The notes under the pieces are model-generated. The model was given only the letters and a program-made list of their open reading frames with translations. It had not been told where the DNA came from and searched no databases. Below, piece after piece: positions 36,414 through 45,468 of a DNA stretch of 64,000 bases. Source of the stretch: Pseudomonas maioricensis (GTDB lineage: Bacteria > Pseudomonadota > Gammaproteobacteria > Pseudomonadales > Pseudomonadaceae); NCBI RefSeq assembly GCF_022790535.1, contig NZ_LOHG01000006.1, forward strand, positions 173,370 through 237,369, written 5' to 3'. Positions within the stretch are counted from its first letter, which is position 1; every line of letters starts with the position of its first letter. Both the position numbers and the translations under genes were made by a program.

Positions 36414-37397
36414 ATGACTTTATCCTTGCGTCGTGTCGCGCTGGCTGCGGGCTGCATGATGTTTGCCACGCAACTGTTTGCGGCGGACGAACCCAAGCGC
36501 CCTGAATGTATCGCCCCGGCTTCGCCAGGTGGCGGCTTCGACCTGACCTGCAAACTGGTCCAGAGCGCGCTGATCAACGAAAAAATCCTGACCAAGCCGA
36601 TGCGTGTGACTTACATGCCCGGCGGCGTTGGCGCAGTGGCTTACAACGCAGTGGTCGCCCAGCGTCCTGCCGACGCCGGCACACTGGTTGCCTGGTCCAG
36701 TGGTTCGCTGCTGAACCTGGCGCAAGGCAAGTTCGGCCGTTTCGATGAGAGCGCAGTGCGTTGGCTTGCCGCGGTGGGCACCAGCTACGGCGCCATCGCA
36801 GTAAAAAATGATTCGCCTTACAAAACCCTCGACGACCTGGTCAAGGCACTCAAAGCCGATCCAAGCAAAGTCGTGATCGGTTCGGGCGGCACTGTAGGCA
36901 GCCAGGACTGGATGCAGACTGCGCTGATCGCCAAAGCAGCGGGCATCAACCCGCGAGACTTGCGTTATGTGGCACTCGAAGGCGGTGGTGAAATCGCAAC
37001 CGCATTGCTCGGCGGCCATATCCAGGTGGGCAGTACTGACATCTCCGACTCCATGCCTCACATCCTGAGCGGCGACATGCGTCTGCTGGCGGTGTTCTCC
37101 GAGAACCGCCTGGACGAGCCGGAAATGAAGAATATTCCGACTGCCAAAGAACAAGGCTACGACATCGTCTGGCCAGTGGTCCGCGGCTTCTACCTCGGGC
37201 CAAAAGTCACCGACGCCGAATACGACTGGTGGAAAGCCGCGTTCGACAAGCTGCTGGCCTCGGAAGACTTCGCCAAGCTGCGTGACCAGCGTGAACTGTT
37301 CCCGTTCGCCATGACCGGCGCAGAACTGGACACCTACGTGAAGAAACAGGTTGCTGACTACAAGACCCTGGCCAAGGAATTCGGCCTGATTCAGTGA
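36414..37397 (+). CDS. tctC: Tricarboxylate transporter substrate-binding protein TctC
   Basis: 327 residues with a signal peptide (MTLSLRRVALAAGCMMFATQLFA). The mature Bug/TctC fold shows ECIAPASPGGGFDLTCKLVQ, the first substrate loop, and VVIGSGGTVGSQDWMQTALIAKAAG. It is the periplasmic receptor delivering citrate-like tricarboxylates to TctAB. A strong ribosome-binding site (GGAG) precedes the ATG. It is the first gene of tctCBA. In PAO1 I recall a porin gene (opdH) at this point; here none is present. Confidence 0.93.
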   Translation: MTLSLRRVALAAGCMMFATQLFAADEPKRPECIAPASPGGGFDLTCKLVQSALINEKILTKPMRVTYMPGGVGAVAYNAVVAQRPADAGTLVAWSSGSLLNLAQGKFGRFDESAVRWLAAVGTSYGAIAVKNDSPYKTLDDLVKALKADPSKVVIGSGGTVGSQDWMQTALIAKAAGINPRDLRYVALEGGGEIATALLGGHIQVGSTDISDSMPHILSGDMRLLAVFSENRLDEPEMKNIPTAKEQGYDIVWPVVRGFYLGPKVTDAEYDWWKAAFDKLLASEDFAKLRDQRELFPFAMTGAELDTYVKKQVADYKTLAKEFGLIQ

Positions 37398-37458
37398 TCG
37401 ATTGACTGACTAGTGGTTGCGGCTGCCTGCGCGGCAGCGCAACCCGGGAGTTTTCACC

Positions 37459-37917
37459 ATGGTGATCCAACGTATTTTCGCCGCCGTGCTACTGCTGGCC
37501 TGTGCTGGCCTGGCAATAATGGCCTGGCCTTATCAGGCGCCGTTTTCGTACGAGCCGGTTGGCCCCCGGGCGTTCCCCCTGCTGATGCTCGGACTGATGA
37601 GCCTGGCTTTGGTTTACATGCTGTTCCGCCCGGCGCCCATTGTTCACACCGAAGAAGAGCCAGCGCTGGACCGTGAAACCATTATCAAGATCGTCGCATG
37701 CGTCGCCTTGCTGCTGATCTTCGCAGGGACTTTCGAGCCGCTGGGTTTCATCCTCAGCAGCATTCTGATCGGTATCCCTATGGCACGCCTGTATGGCGGC
37801 CGCTGGTTGCCGAGTGTGATGGTGGTGATTCTGATGAGCGTCGGCCTTTACCTGCTTTTCGATAAAGCCATGGACGTTCCGTTGCCCCTGGGCCTGCTCG
37901 ACGTTCTGGAGAACTAA
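37459..37917 (+). CDS. tctB: Tricarboxylate transporter small membrane subunit TctB
   Basis: 152 residues from ATG 37459; a longer frame starts at 37417 but lacks a membrane-type N-terminus. Four membrane helices are visible (LLLACAGLAIMAW, LLMLGLMSLALVYMLF, IVACVALLLIFAG and VMVVILMSVGLYLLF). The block YEPVGPRAFPLLMLG is typical of TctB. With TctA it forms the membrane unit of the secondary tripartite transporter. It lies 3 bp before tctA. Confidence 0.92.
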   Translation: MVIQRIFAAVLLLACAGLAIMAWPYQAPFSYEPVGPRAFPLLMLGLMSLALVYMLFRPAPIVHTEEEPALDRETIIKIVACVALLLIFAGTFEPLGFILSSILIGIPMARLYGGRWLPSVMVVILMSVGLYLLFDKAMDVPLPLGLLDVLEN

Positions 37918-37920
37918 TCA

Positions 37921-39435
37921 ATGGATACTTTCAGCTACCTGGGCCAGGGCTTCGGCGTTGCATTGACCCCGTATAACCTCGTTACTGCATTGTGCGGAAC
38001 GTTGATCGGCACTGTCGTCGGGCTATTGCCCGGCCTGGGCCCGATCAACGGTGTCGCGTTGTTGATCCCGATTGCCTTTGCACTGGGCCTGCCGCCCGAG
38101 TCCGCGCTGATTCTATTGGCAGCGGTTTATCTGGGCTGCGAATACGGCGGTCGGATCAGTTCGATCCTGCTGAACATCCCGGGTGAAGCATCGACCGTCA
38201 TGACCACCCTCGACGGCTACCCGATGGCCCGCCAGGGTCTGGCAGGCGTCGCTTTGTCGCTGTCGGCATGGAGCTCGTTCATTGGCGCCTTTATCGCTAC
38301 GTGCGGCATGGTGCTATTCGCTCCGCTGCTGGCGAAATGGGCGATAGCCTTCGGACCGGCGGAATATTTCGTGCTGATGGTATTTGCCATTGTCTGCCTG
38401 GGTGGCATGGCAGGTGATCGTCCCGTCAAAACGTTTATTGCCGCTTTGATCGGTTTGTTCCTGTCGGCAGTGGGTATCGACGCCAACAGCGGTGTCTATC
38501 GCTTTACCGGCGACAATATCCACCTTACTGACGGCATCCAGTTTGTGGTGTTGGTACTCGGTCTGTTCTCCATCAGCGAGATTCTGTTGCTGCTGGAAAA
38601 AACCCACCGTGGTCAGGAAGCGGTAAAAGCCACCGGCCGTATGATGTTCAACCTCAAGGAAGCGGGCGCAGTGTTCGTGGTCAACATCCGTTGCGGCTTA
38701 CTGGGCTTCATCATGGGCGTATTGCCAGGTGCCGGAGCAACGCTGGCCAGTGCCGTGGCGTACATGACCGAAAAGCGTATGGCGGGTGCCTCCGGTAAAT
38801 TCGGTCAGGGCGACATGCGCGGTCTGGCAGCACCGGAAACCGCGATTGGCGCTTCGGCTTGCGGCGCGTTGGTGCCAATGCTGACGCTGGGCGTACCGGG
38901 TTCGGGTACCACTGCCGTGATGATCGGCGCGCTGTCGCTGTACAACATCACTCCAGGTCCGATGCTGTTCCAACAGCAGCCAGACATCGTCTGGGGCTTG
39001 ATCGCTTCGTTGTTCATCGCCAACGTGATGCTGGTGATCCTCAACATCCCGATGATCCGCATCTTCACCCGCATCCTCAACGTGCCGAACTGGGCACTGG
39101 TGCCGGTAATCGCAATCATCACCGGGATTGGTGTCTATGCCGTCCACGCGACCACTTTCGACCTGTTCCTGATGGTCGGCATTGGTATCTTCGGTTACAT
39201 CCTGCGCAAGCTGGACTTCCCGCTGTCGCCGATCCTGCTGGGCTTCATTCTGGGCGGTTTGATGGAGCAGAACCTGCGTCGTGCGCTGTCGATTTCCAAC
39301 GGCGCGATGGAGATTCTGTGGTCCAGCCCGATCACCATCGGCGTCTGGGTGCTGACCATTTTCATGCTGCTGTTCCCGATCATTCGTATCTGGCGCAAGC
39401 GCTCCGCCCAACGCAGTGCTGTGACCGGTGTCTGA
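37921..39435 (+). CDS. tctA: Tricarboxylate transporter large permease TctA
   Basis: 504 residues with about 12 membrane helices. The two family signatures are GLLPGLGPINGVALLIP near residue 38 and GVLPGAGATLASAVAYM near residue 268, which form the internal repeat lining the substrate path. It is the main permease for citrate/tricarballylate-type substrates energised by an ion gradient. The stop overlaps the GTG start of the following AbrB-family gene. Confidence 0.95.
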   Translation: MDTFSYLGQGFGVALTPYNLVTALCGTLIGTVVGLLPGLGPINGVALLIPIAFALGLPPESALILLAAVYLGCEYGGRISSILLNIPGEASTVMTTLDGYPMARQGLAGVALSLSAWSSFIGAFIATCGMVLFAPLLAKWAIAFGPAEYFVLMVFAIVCLGGMAGDRPVKTFIAALIGLFLSAVGIDANSGVYRFTGDNIHLTDGIQFVVLVLGLFSISEILLLLEKTHRGQEAVKATGRMMFNLKEAGAVFVVNIRCGLLGFIMGVLPGAGATLASAVAYMTEKRMAGASGKFGQGDMRGLAAPETAIGASACGALVPMLTLGVPGSGTTAVMIGALSLYNITPGPMLFQQQPDIVWGLIASLFIANVMLVILNIPMIRIFTRILNVPNWALVPVIAIITGIGVYAVHATTFDLFLMVGIGIFGYILRKLDFPLSPILLGFILGGLMEQNLRRALSISNGAMEILWSSPITIGVWVLTIFMLLFPIIRIWRKRSAQRSAVTGV

Positions 39436-40462
39436 TCGACCTTTCAAAAGCTGGTGGGCAACACCGCTGGTCGGTCTGGCTGGCGGCTACCTCGCCAGCC
39501 AGGTCGGCTGGCCTCTTCCCTGGATGGTCGGCTCGCTATTGGCGATCATCCTTGTTCGCTGCCTGACGCCTTGGCCCCTGGCGGAAATACCCGGCGGCCG
39601 CAAATGCGGCCAATGGATTGTTGGCATCGGTATTGGCCTGCACTTCACCCCGGTGGTGATCGAGCAGGTCACAGCGCATTTCGGGCTGATTTTTCTCGCC
39701 GCACTGATCACCAGTATTTCCAGTGTGGTGGGTGTGTGGCTCATGCTTCGCACCGGAGAAGACCGCGCAACGGCGTTTTTCTCGAGCATGCCCGGAGGCT
39801 CGGGGGAAATGGTCAACCTCGGAGCACGCAATGGAGCCACTCTCAGTAGCGTCGCCGCCGGGCAAAGCCTGCGGGTACTGATGGTGGTGCTTTGCGTTCC
39901 AGCGATCTTCAAATACCTGATGGGGGAAGGCACGCCGATTGTTCACGCCGGGAGCGTTAACTGGCTGTGGCTGGCGGTATTGTTCCCACTGGGTGCAGCG
40001 GTGGCCTGGCTCTGGCAACGGTTGAAGCAGCCGAATCCCTGGTTGTTCGGGCCGTTATTGGTCAGCGCAGTGATCAGCGTCAGCTTCGATCTGCATATCG
40101 GCCTACCGGAAGGCAGCAGCCAGATCGGTCAGTGGCTGATCGGTAGCGGTCTGGGTTGCCACTTCAACCGTCAGTTCTTTCGCCGTGCACCGTCTTTCAT
40201 GATCAGGACCCTGCTCGGCACTGCGCTGACCATGTCCATCGCCGCCCTCGCCGCTTTGGTACTGAGCACTGCAACTCATCTGGACCTGCGTTCGCTGACC
40301 TTAGGCATGATGCCCGGCGGCATCGCTGAAATGAGCCTGACAGCCGAAGTACTGCAACTCTCAGTGCCATTAGTGACTGCGATGCAGGTGATGAGGCTGT
40401 TATTTGTGCTGTTTTTGGCGGAGCCGATTTTTCGGTATTGGAATCGTCAAAAAACCCTATAG
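39428..40462 (+). CDS. AbrB family integral membrane protein
   Basis: 344 residues from GTG 39428, which overlaps the tctA stop. About ten hydrophobic segments are present. An internal duplication is visible: SSMPGGSGEMVNLGARNG in the first half and GMMPGGIAEMSLTAEVLQ in the second. This is the AbrB/AmoB-like membrane family (sometimes mis-called ammonia monooxygenase), unrelated to the SpoVT-AbrB DNA-binding domain. Its place at the end of tctCBA suggests a transport function linked to organic acids, but the substrate is unknown. Confidence 0.88.
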   Translation: MSDRPFKSWWATPLVGLAGGYLASQVGWPLPWMVGSLLAIILVRCLTPWPLAEIPGGRKCGQWIVGIGIGLHFTPVVIEQVTAHFGLIFLAALITSISSVVGVWLMLRTGEDRATAFFSSMPGGSGEMVNLGARNGATLSSVAAGQSLRVLMVVLCVPAIFKYLMGEGTPIVHAGSVNWLWLAVLFPLGAAVAWLWQRLKQPNPWLFGPLLVSAVISVSFDLHIGLPEGSSQIGQWLIGSGLGCHFNRQFFRRAPSFMIRTLLGTALTMSIAALAALVLSTATHLDLRSLTLGMMPGGIAEMSLTAEVLQLSVPLVTAMQVMRLLFVLFLAEPIFRYWNRQKTL

Positions 40463-40522
40463 GCACGCAATACCTCGCGCAGTGGAGTTTGTTACCATCC
40501 AGCCATTCGCACGAGGTGACGC

Positions 40523-41881
40523 ATGCACATTCAGAAACTACAGATCGAAAATCTTCGCTCCTTCAAAAAGGCCGAGATCGAATTCAATCTGCCCGATACC
40601 CGGGACATGCAGTTTCCGAACGTCAATGTTTTGCTCGGCGACAATGGCTTGGGTAAAACCAGCGTTTTACGTGCTGTCGCGCTGGCTGTTCTAGGGCCCT
40701 TGCTGAGCGGATCCTCCGGTTTTGTGCCCGAGGGGCTGGTCAGAAAACGCCCTCCCGCTCCTCGTAAAAACCTCCTGGATTTAAACAAGTATCAGACGTC
40801 GGTTAGCGCCAGTCTTCTCTCGACTGCGGAAGAAAAGGCATCGAAGAAGTCCACCCTGTCGATGGCTGATAGTTTCACCATGCATACCGAAGTTCGTCTT
40901 CGCGGCCTGACCGAACAGTTGCGATGGTCGATGAATCCTGAGGGCGATCAGGAAATCGCTGAAAGCATGCAATTCGACGAACAAAGTCCGGCCTTTTTCA
41001 TTGTCGGCTACGGGGCTACACGTCGTGTGGAAGCCTCAAGCCGGGTGGACGAAAGCGCCAGAATTAAATCAAGGCTGCGCCGCTATCAACGTGTAGCGGG
41101 CTTGTTCGAAGATCACCTGACACTCATGCCGCTTTCGTACTGGTTGCCAGCATTTGAGGACGAGAACAAAGGGCGATACACGCAAGTTATTCATCTCATC
41201 AACGATCTGCTTCCGACCTCCTGCCGTATTCAGGAAACGGCCAGCACAACCTCTCGCGGACGTGAACACCTCTTCGAAATGAACGGAATCGTTCTTCCGT
41301 TCGGTGCGCTATCAGACGGCTTCAAGGCTTACATCGGCTGGATAGGCGACATGCTGTTTCACGTATGCCAAGGCGTTGCATCCGGGCAAAAGCTCAAGCA
41401 GACACGCGGTATCGTGATGGTCGACGAGATCGACCTGCATCTCCACCCGGAGTGGCAGCGTACGGTAGTCCCGGTGCTGGCAAATGCATTGCCGAACATT
41501 CAGTTTATTTTCACCACACACAGTCCATTAGTGGTGGGATCCCTGACATCGCAGAATCTATTCGTCCTTGCTCTGGAAGATGACGCTACGGTGATCAAAC
41601 GCCTGCCTGAGAAAGTCCAGGGCAAGAGCGCCGAACAGATACTGTTGTCGCCCTACTTCGGCCTTGAAAGCACCCGTGCAGCATCAACGGCGGCACAACT
41701 TAATGAGCTGGCTCGCAATGCAGTCACGGGTAATACCGACGCTGCACTGGAGTATCTGTCAGTGATGTCCAAAGGCCTTAACCTCACAACGTCATCGAAA
41801 AAAACATCTGCAAAACCAAAGGCCGTAAAAGCATCTGCACTTAAACGCGCGGTGAAAAAAACGTCAGGACCCAAGCCGTGA
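40523..41881 (+). CDS. AAA family ATPase, Septu PtuA-like
   Basis: 452 residues. An ABC/SMC-type ATPase head: N-terminal KLQIENLRSFKKAEIEF, Walker A GDNGLGKTS (39-47), an LSDGFKAYI signature near residue 257, Walker B GIVMVDEIDLHLHPEWQ and the H-loop FIFTTHSPLV. The last 30 residues are a Lys/Ala/Ser-rich tail. The stop overlaps the GTG start of an HNH nuclease gene. An SMC-like ATPase coupled to an HNH nuclease is the architecture of the anti-phage system Septu (PtuA/PtuB). No reverse transcriptase is nearby, so a retron-linked version is unlikely. The pair sits between genes that are adjacent in PAO1, which suggests insertion. Confidence 0.8.
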   Translation: MHIQKLQIENLRSFKKAEIEFNLPDTRDMQFPNVNVLLGDNGLGKTSVLRAVALAVLGPLLSGSSGFVPEGLVRKRPPAPRKNLLDLNKYQTSVSASLLSTAEEKASKKSTLSMADSFTMHTEVRLRGLTEQLRWSMNPEGDQEIAESMQFDEQSPAFFIVGYGATRRVEASSRVDESARIKSRLRRYQRVAGLFEDHLTLMPLSYWLPAFEDENKGRYTQVIHLINDLLPTSCRIQETASTTSRGREHLFEMNGIVLPFGALSDGFKAYIGWIGDMLFHVCQGVASGQKLKQTRGIVMVDEIDLHLHPEWQRTVVPVLANALPNIQFIFTTHSPLVVGSLTSQNLFVLALEDDATVIKRLPEKVQGKSAEQILLSPYFGLESTRAASTAAQLNELARNAVTGNTDAALEYLSVMSKGLNLTTSSKKTSAKPKAVKASALKRAVKKTSGPKP

Positions 41882-42747
41882 TTCGCTATCCCATCTCCGA
41901 AGCGGAGCTGGTTACACGTATAAACAAGCAAAGCAAGAACTGGATCAAGCGTGCGAAAGAAAGGACTCAGGCTTACATAGAAGCCGACCGCTACACCGAC
42001 CAGAGCGAATTCTGGGGGCAGATAAAGCAGGTCTATATCGACCTTCAGCACGAAAAGTGCGCCTATTGTGAAACCAAGCTCCAGGGCGCTGTGCTCGCGA
42101 GTAAGGTTCATGAAGTCGAGCACTACAGACCCAAGTCAAGCATCAAAGCCTGGCCTAACAAAAAGGTCGAATACTGGAAAGACTTCAATCCTGACTGGGC
42201 GACTGGCAAGGCTAGCGCCAAAGGCTATTACCGGCTTGCCTATCATCACCTCAACTACGCCATTGCCTGCACGCGCTGTAACTCGACACTGAAGTCCAAT
42301 TATTTTCCGGTTCGTGGCCCCAGAGACTTTGAAAGCGCAAGCCCGACTACCATGCAAGGCGAATCCGCGTTGCTGTTATATCCAGTGTCATCGGTCGATA
42401 CCGATGATCCAGAACACATCATCACGTTTGATGGCGTGCTGGCTGTTCCCGTAAACAAGCACGGTCCGGCTTATGAACGGGCAATGACCAACATAGAATT
42501 TTTTCAGCTAAACCATCAAGACCTGACCAGCCGCCGCGCCGAATGTATCCGCGACGTATGGATTGCGCTAACCATGGCAGACAGCATGCCAGCGCACAGG
42601 GCAATGGCTGAAAAGGCTATCAGCTCGTTGTGCAGTCCGCAGAGCCAATTCAGTTCATGCGTGAACGCCTACCGCCAGCTTTTCCAGAGTGACCGTGAAA
42701 AAGCCGACGAAATGGCAAAGTTAATCATTCAGGCACTACCAGCGTAA
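41878..42747 (+). CDS. HNH endonuclease, Septu PtuB-like
   Basis: 289 residues from GTG 41878 (GTGA overlap with the ATPase gene). A zinc-supported HNH fold: CAYC (61-64), VEHYRPK with His82, YHHLNYAIACTRCN with His123/His124, Asn126 and the second Cys pair (131, 134). The long insert between the first His and the HH-N part, with YWKDFN, is common in TIGR02646-like/PtuB nucleases. It should cut DNA or RNA in complex with the partner ATPase. It ends 4 bp before the convergent ung gene. The nuclease residues all appear present, so it looks active. Confidence 0.82.
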   Translation: MIRYPISEAELVTRINKQSKNWIKRAKERTQAYIEADRYTDQSEFWGQIKQVYIDLQHEKCAYCETKLQGAVLASKVHEVEHYRPKSSIKAWPNKKVEYWKDFNPDWATGKASAKGYYRLAYHHLNYAIACTRCNSTLKSNYFPVRGPRDFESASPTTMQGESALLLYPVSSVDTDDPEHIITFDGVLAVPVNKHGPAYERAMTNIEFFQLNHQDLTSRRAECIRDVWIALTMADSMPAHRAMAEKAISSLCSPQSQFSSCVNAYRQLFQSDREKADEMAKLIIQALPA

Positions 42748-42751
42748 GCCC

Positions 42752-43450
42752 TCAATCCTGCGGCAATCGCCACTCAATCGGCTCCATGCCATTCTGTTCC
42801 AGGTACTTGTTCGCCCTGCTGAAATGCCCACACCCCAGAAAGCCTTTATAGGCCGACAGCGGCGACGGATGCACCGATGTCAGCACAAGGTGTTTGGTGG
42901 CATCCACCAGTTTCTGTTTGCTCTGCGCATGGGCGCCCCACAGCATGAACACCAGATGCGGCTGCTGGGCGCTGACCGTTTCAATCACCTTGTCAGTGAA
43001 ATGTTGCCAGCCTTTGCCTGCGTGGGAAGCTGCATTGGCGCGCTCCACGGTCAGCGTAGTGTTAAGCATCAATACTCCTTGATCGGCCCAGGATTGCAAG
43101 TGGCCGTGGCGAGGGATATCAATGTTCAGGTCGCGCTTTAACTCTTTATAGATATTGACCAGCGAAGGGGGTGCAGGCACGCCCGGCTGGACCGAAAAGC
43201 ACAAACCGTGAGCCTGACCCGGGCCGTGATACGGATCCTGGCCAAGAATGACCACCTTTACCTTGTCCAGCGGCGTCGAATTCAATGCATTGAAGATCAG
43301 CGGCCCGGGCGGATAGATTTCCTTGCCTGCCGCGTGCTCCTGACGCAGGAATTCACGCAGTTGGCCCATGTAAGGCTTTTCGAATTCCTCACGCAGCGCC
43401 TGCTTCCAGCTAGGGTCAAGTTTGATACGGTCGTCGCTTGTCATGGTCAC
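42752..43450 (-). CDS. ung: Uracil-DNA glycosylase
   Basis: 232 residues (230 if the second Met is used). The catalytic water-activating Asp72 is in [26 protein letters not shown] order. The C-terminal [17 protein letters not shown] carries the catalytic His. It removes uracil from DNA as the first step of base excision repair. The length and both motifs match family 1 enzymes. It is convergent with the Septu-like pair. Confidence 0.96.
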   Translation of the reverse strand: MTMTSDDRIKLDPSWKQALREEFEKPYMGQLREFLRQEHAAGKEIYPPGPLIFNALNSTPLDKVKVVILGQDPYHGPGQAHGLCFSVQPGVPAPPSLVNIYKELKRDLNIDIPRHGHLQSWADQGVLMLNTTLTVERANAASHAGKGWQHFTDKVIETVSAQQPHLVFMLWGAHAQSKQKLVDATKHLVLTSVHPSPLSAYKGFLGCGHFSRANKYLEQNGMEPIEWRLPQD

Positions 43451-43608
43451 ACCCTGAAATCAATGCGCGGACACTAGGAAAGCTGGCCGCCAATGTCAAA
43501 TCAGCTCGTCGCGCCCGGCCTTTTCCTACACTGCACCTCATGCAACTTAACCCGACGCAGGGCAATCACACCTGTGTTGGATACATGCATTGCCCTCGAG
43601 AGGTCACG

Positions 43609-44721
43609 ATGAATCTGCAATTTGAAGAACTCCCGGCTCAGGATGGCGCACGCATTGGCATTGCCAGTCTGGACGCTGAGCAATCGTTGAACGCATTGTC
43701 ATTGCCCATGATCCTTGCCCTTCAAGAGCGGCTCGATGCCTGGGCCAGCGATGAAAAAATCGTCTGTGTTCTGCTGCGCGGCAATGGCGCAAAAGCGTTC
43801 TGTGCCGGGGGCGACGTCCGCTCGCTGGTTGATCAGTGTCGTGAACATCCCGGCGAAGTCCCGCCGCTGGCTGCGAGCTTCTTCGCCGCTGAGTATCGCC
43901 TCGACTACAGCTTGCACACCTATCCAAAACCACTGATCTGCTGGGGTCACGGCTACGTGCTCGGTGGCGGCATGGGCCTGCTGCAAGGAGCGAGCACGCG
44001 CATTGTGACGCCCAGCAGTCGGCTGGCCATGCCGGAAATCAGCATCGGCCTGTTTCCAGATGTCGGCGCCAGCTGGTTCCTGTCACGTCTGCCCGGCAAG
44101 CTCGGCCTGTTCCTCGGGCTGACCGGTGCTCATATCAATGCTCATGACGCGCTTGACCTGGATCTGGCAGATCGCTTCATGCTTGATGAGCAACAGGAAG
44201 ATTTGATCGAAGGCCTGCAGCAATTGAACTGGCAGGAGCAAACCTCCATCCAGCTCAATAGCCTGCTCAAGGCCCTGCAGCACGAAGCTCTAAGCCAGTT
44301 GCCCGAAGCACAGTGGCTACCGCGCCGGGCGCAGATCGACGAATTGCTCGACGTCGGTAACCTGCCCTGCGCGTGGAATGCCATCAGCCACTTGCAGCAC
44401 AGCGATGACGCATTGCTGGCCCGCGCCGCTAAAAACCTGGCTCACGGCTGCCCGCTGACCGCGCACCTGGTCTGGGAGCAAATCCAGCGTGCCCGCCATA
44501 TGTCACTGGCCGAGGTGCTGCAGATGGAATACGCAATCAGTCTGAACTGCTGCCGCCATCCGGAATTCAGCGAGGGCGTGCGTGCGCGGCTCATCGACAA
44601 GGACAACACGCCCCACTGGCACTGGCAGGACGTAGCGACGATTCCGTTGGCGGTGATTGATGCGCACTTCAGCAAGGCGTGGGAAGGACGGCATCCGCTG
44701 GCGGATTTGTCGGGTTATTGA
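43609..44721 (+). CDS. Enoyl-CoA hydratase/isomerase family, 3-hydroxyisobutyryl-CoA hydrolase-like
   Basis: 370 residues from ATG 43609; the open frame extends 57 codons upstream without conservation. Crotonase-fold blocks: LLRGNGAKAFCAGGDVRSLV (oxyanion hole) and the HIBCH-type active site MPEISIGLFPDVGASWFLSRLPGK with the catalytic Glu. The length of about 370 and the C-terminal helical part fit 3-hydroxyisobutyryl-CoA hydrolase (valine degradation) better than simple hydratases of about 260 residues. Databases often use only the family name. The substrate is not proven, and no other valine-pathway genes are nearby. Confidence 0.82.
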   Translation: MNLQFEELPAQDGARIGIASLDAEQSLNALSLPMILALQERLDAWASDEKIVCVLLRGNGAKAFCAGGDVRSLVDQCREHPGEVPPLAASFFAAEYRLDYSLHTYPKPLICWGHGYVLGGGMGLLQGASTRIVTPSSRLAMPEISIGLFPDVGASWFLSRLPGKLGLFLGLTGAHINAHDALDLDLADRFMLDEQQEDLIEGLQQLNWQEQTSIQLNSLLKALQHEALSQLPEAQWLPRRAQIDELLDVGNLPCAWNAISHLQHSDDALLARAAKNLAHGCPLTAHLVWEQIQRARHMSLAEVLQMEYAISLNCCRHPEFSEGVRARLIDKDNTPHWHWQDVATIPLAVIDAHFSKAWEGRHPLADLSGY

Positions 44722-44735
44722 TTGCCTCCGTTTTA

Positions 44736-44777
44736 AAGATTAATATTCCTTACCTATAAGTAAGGAATATTAATCTT
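44736..44777. promoter_or_regulatory. Perfect 18-bp-arm palindrome, probable VapBC operator
   Basis: Arm AAGATTAATATTCCTTAC (44736-44753) and its exact complement at 44760-44777 flank the 6-nt centre CTATAA. It ends 12 bp before the antitoxin ATG and abuts its AAGGAG ribosome-binding site. Autorepressed toxin-antitoxin promoters typically have such sites. It could also act as a terminator for the preceding gene, but there is no T run. Confidence 0.75.
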
Positions 44778-44789
44778 AAGGAGTAAAGC

Positions 44790-45032
44790 ATGGCTGCTGC
44801 GAAGCTCACATCGAAAGGACAAATCACCATTCCCGCCCAAGTCAGGGCTTCTCTTGGCCTGGATACCGGAGACAGAATTGAGTTCGTGGATATTGGGGAT
44901 GGCAGGTTTGCGATCATGGCCGCCACTCATTCGGTCAGAGACTTGAAAGGACTGATACGCAAGCCAATCAAACCGGTCAGTATTGAAGACATGAATCTTG
45001 CGATTGAAGCACAAGGTTCTAAAGCTAAATGA
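44790..45032 (+). CDS. vapB: AbrB/MazE-type antitoxin (VapB-like)
   Basis: 80 residues. The N-terminal swapped-hairpin DNA-binding domain reads KLTSKGQITIPAQVRASLGLDTGDRIEF, the SpoVT-AbrB signature. The C-terminal part (about 50-80) should wrap the toxin. The ribosome-binding site is strong (AAGGAG). The stop overlaps the toxin ATG by 4 bp. It should neutralise the PIN nuclease and repress its own promoter at the upstream palindrome. Confidence 0.9.
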   Translation: MAAAKLTSKGQITIPAQVRASLGLDTGDRIEFVDIGDGRFAIMAATHSVRDLKGLIRKPIKPVSIEDMNLAIEAQGSKAK

Positions 45033-45424
45033 TCGGCCTGGATACCAACGTTTTAGTACGTTACGTAGCCCAGGATGATGCCAGGCAATCGGCAACAGCT
45101 TCGAAACTGATCGAGTCGCTGACGGTGTCAGAACCCGGTTTTATAGCCTTGGTGTCGATTGTAGAGCTTGTGTGGGTCTTGCAATCCAGCTACCAGTCCA
45201 GCAAGTCAGAGATTGTTCTTGTACTGGAAACACTGTTGCGCACCCGAGAGTTGACAGTGGAAAACGCGGAGACCGTATGGCAAGCACTGAGGCGGTTTAC
45301 TGACTCCAACGCCGACTTCGCGGATTGTCTGATTGAACGTTCAGCGCATGCTGCAGGCTGCGACCATACCGCGACGTTCGACTCAAAAGCGTCTAAAACA
45401 GCCGGGATGCATCGCCTTAGCTAA
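45029..45424 (+). CDS. vapC: PIN-domain ribonuclease toxin (VapC-like)
   Basis: 131 residues. The acidic residues of the PIN site are visible: Asp5 (IGLDTNVLVRY), Glu46 (SIVELVWVL), Asp96/Asp99 (NADFADCLI) and Asp118 (ATFDSKA). VapC toxins cleave tRNA or rRNA when the antitoxin is degraded. It is coupled to the antitoxin by ATGA and followed 6 bp later by a terminator. Full length, no sign of decay. Confidence 0.92.
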   Translation: MIGLDTNVLVRYVAQDDARQSATASKLIESLTVSEPGFIALVSIVELVWVLQSSYQSSKSEIVLVLETLLRTRELTVENAETVWQALRRFTDSNADFADCLIERSAHAAGCDHTATFDSKASKTAGMHRLS

Positions 45425-45430
45425 ATTCAA

Positions 45431-45461
45431 AAAAACGGCGCCCCAATGGAGCGCCGTTTTT
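45431..45461. terminator. Bidirectional terminator between vapC and the lipoprotein gene
   Basis: AAAAACGGCGC (45431-45441) pairs with GCGCCGTTTTT (45451-45461), giving a GC stem with A and T runs on both sides. It should stop transcription from both converging genes. Confidence 0.9.
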
Positions 45462-45468
45462 GATTCAC

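Noticed and set aside
39428..40462. Ammonia monooxygenase or AbrB transcription factor
   Set aside because: The protein is a duplicated polytopic membrane protein without a DNA-binding domain or oxygenase motifs.
40463..42747. Retron association of the ATPase/HNH pair
   Set aside because: No reverse transcriptase and no room for a non-coding RNA in the 60-bp gap before the ATPase; a stand-alone Septu-like pair is the simpler reading.
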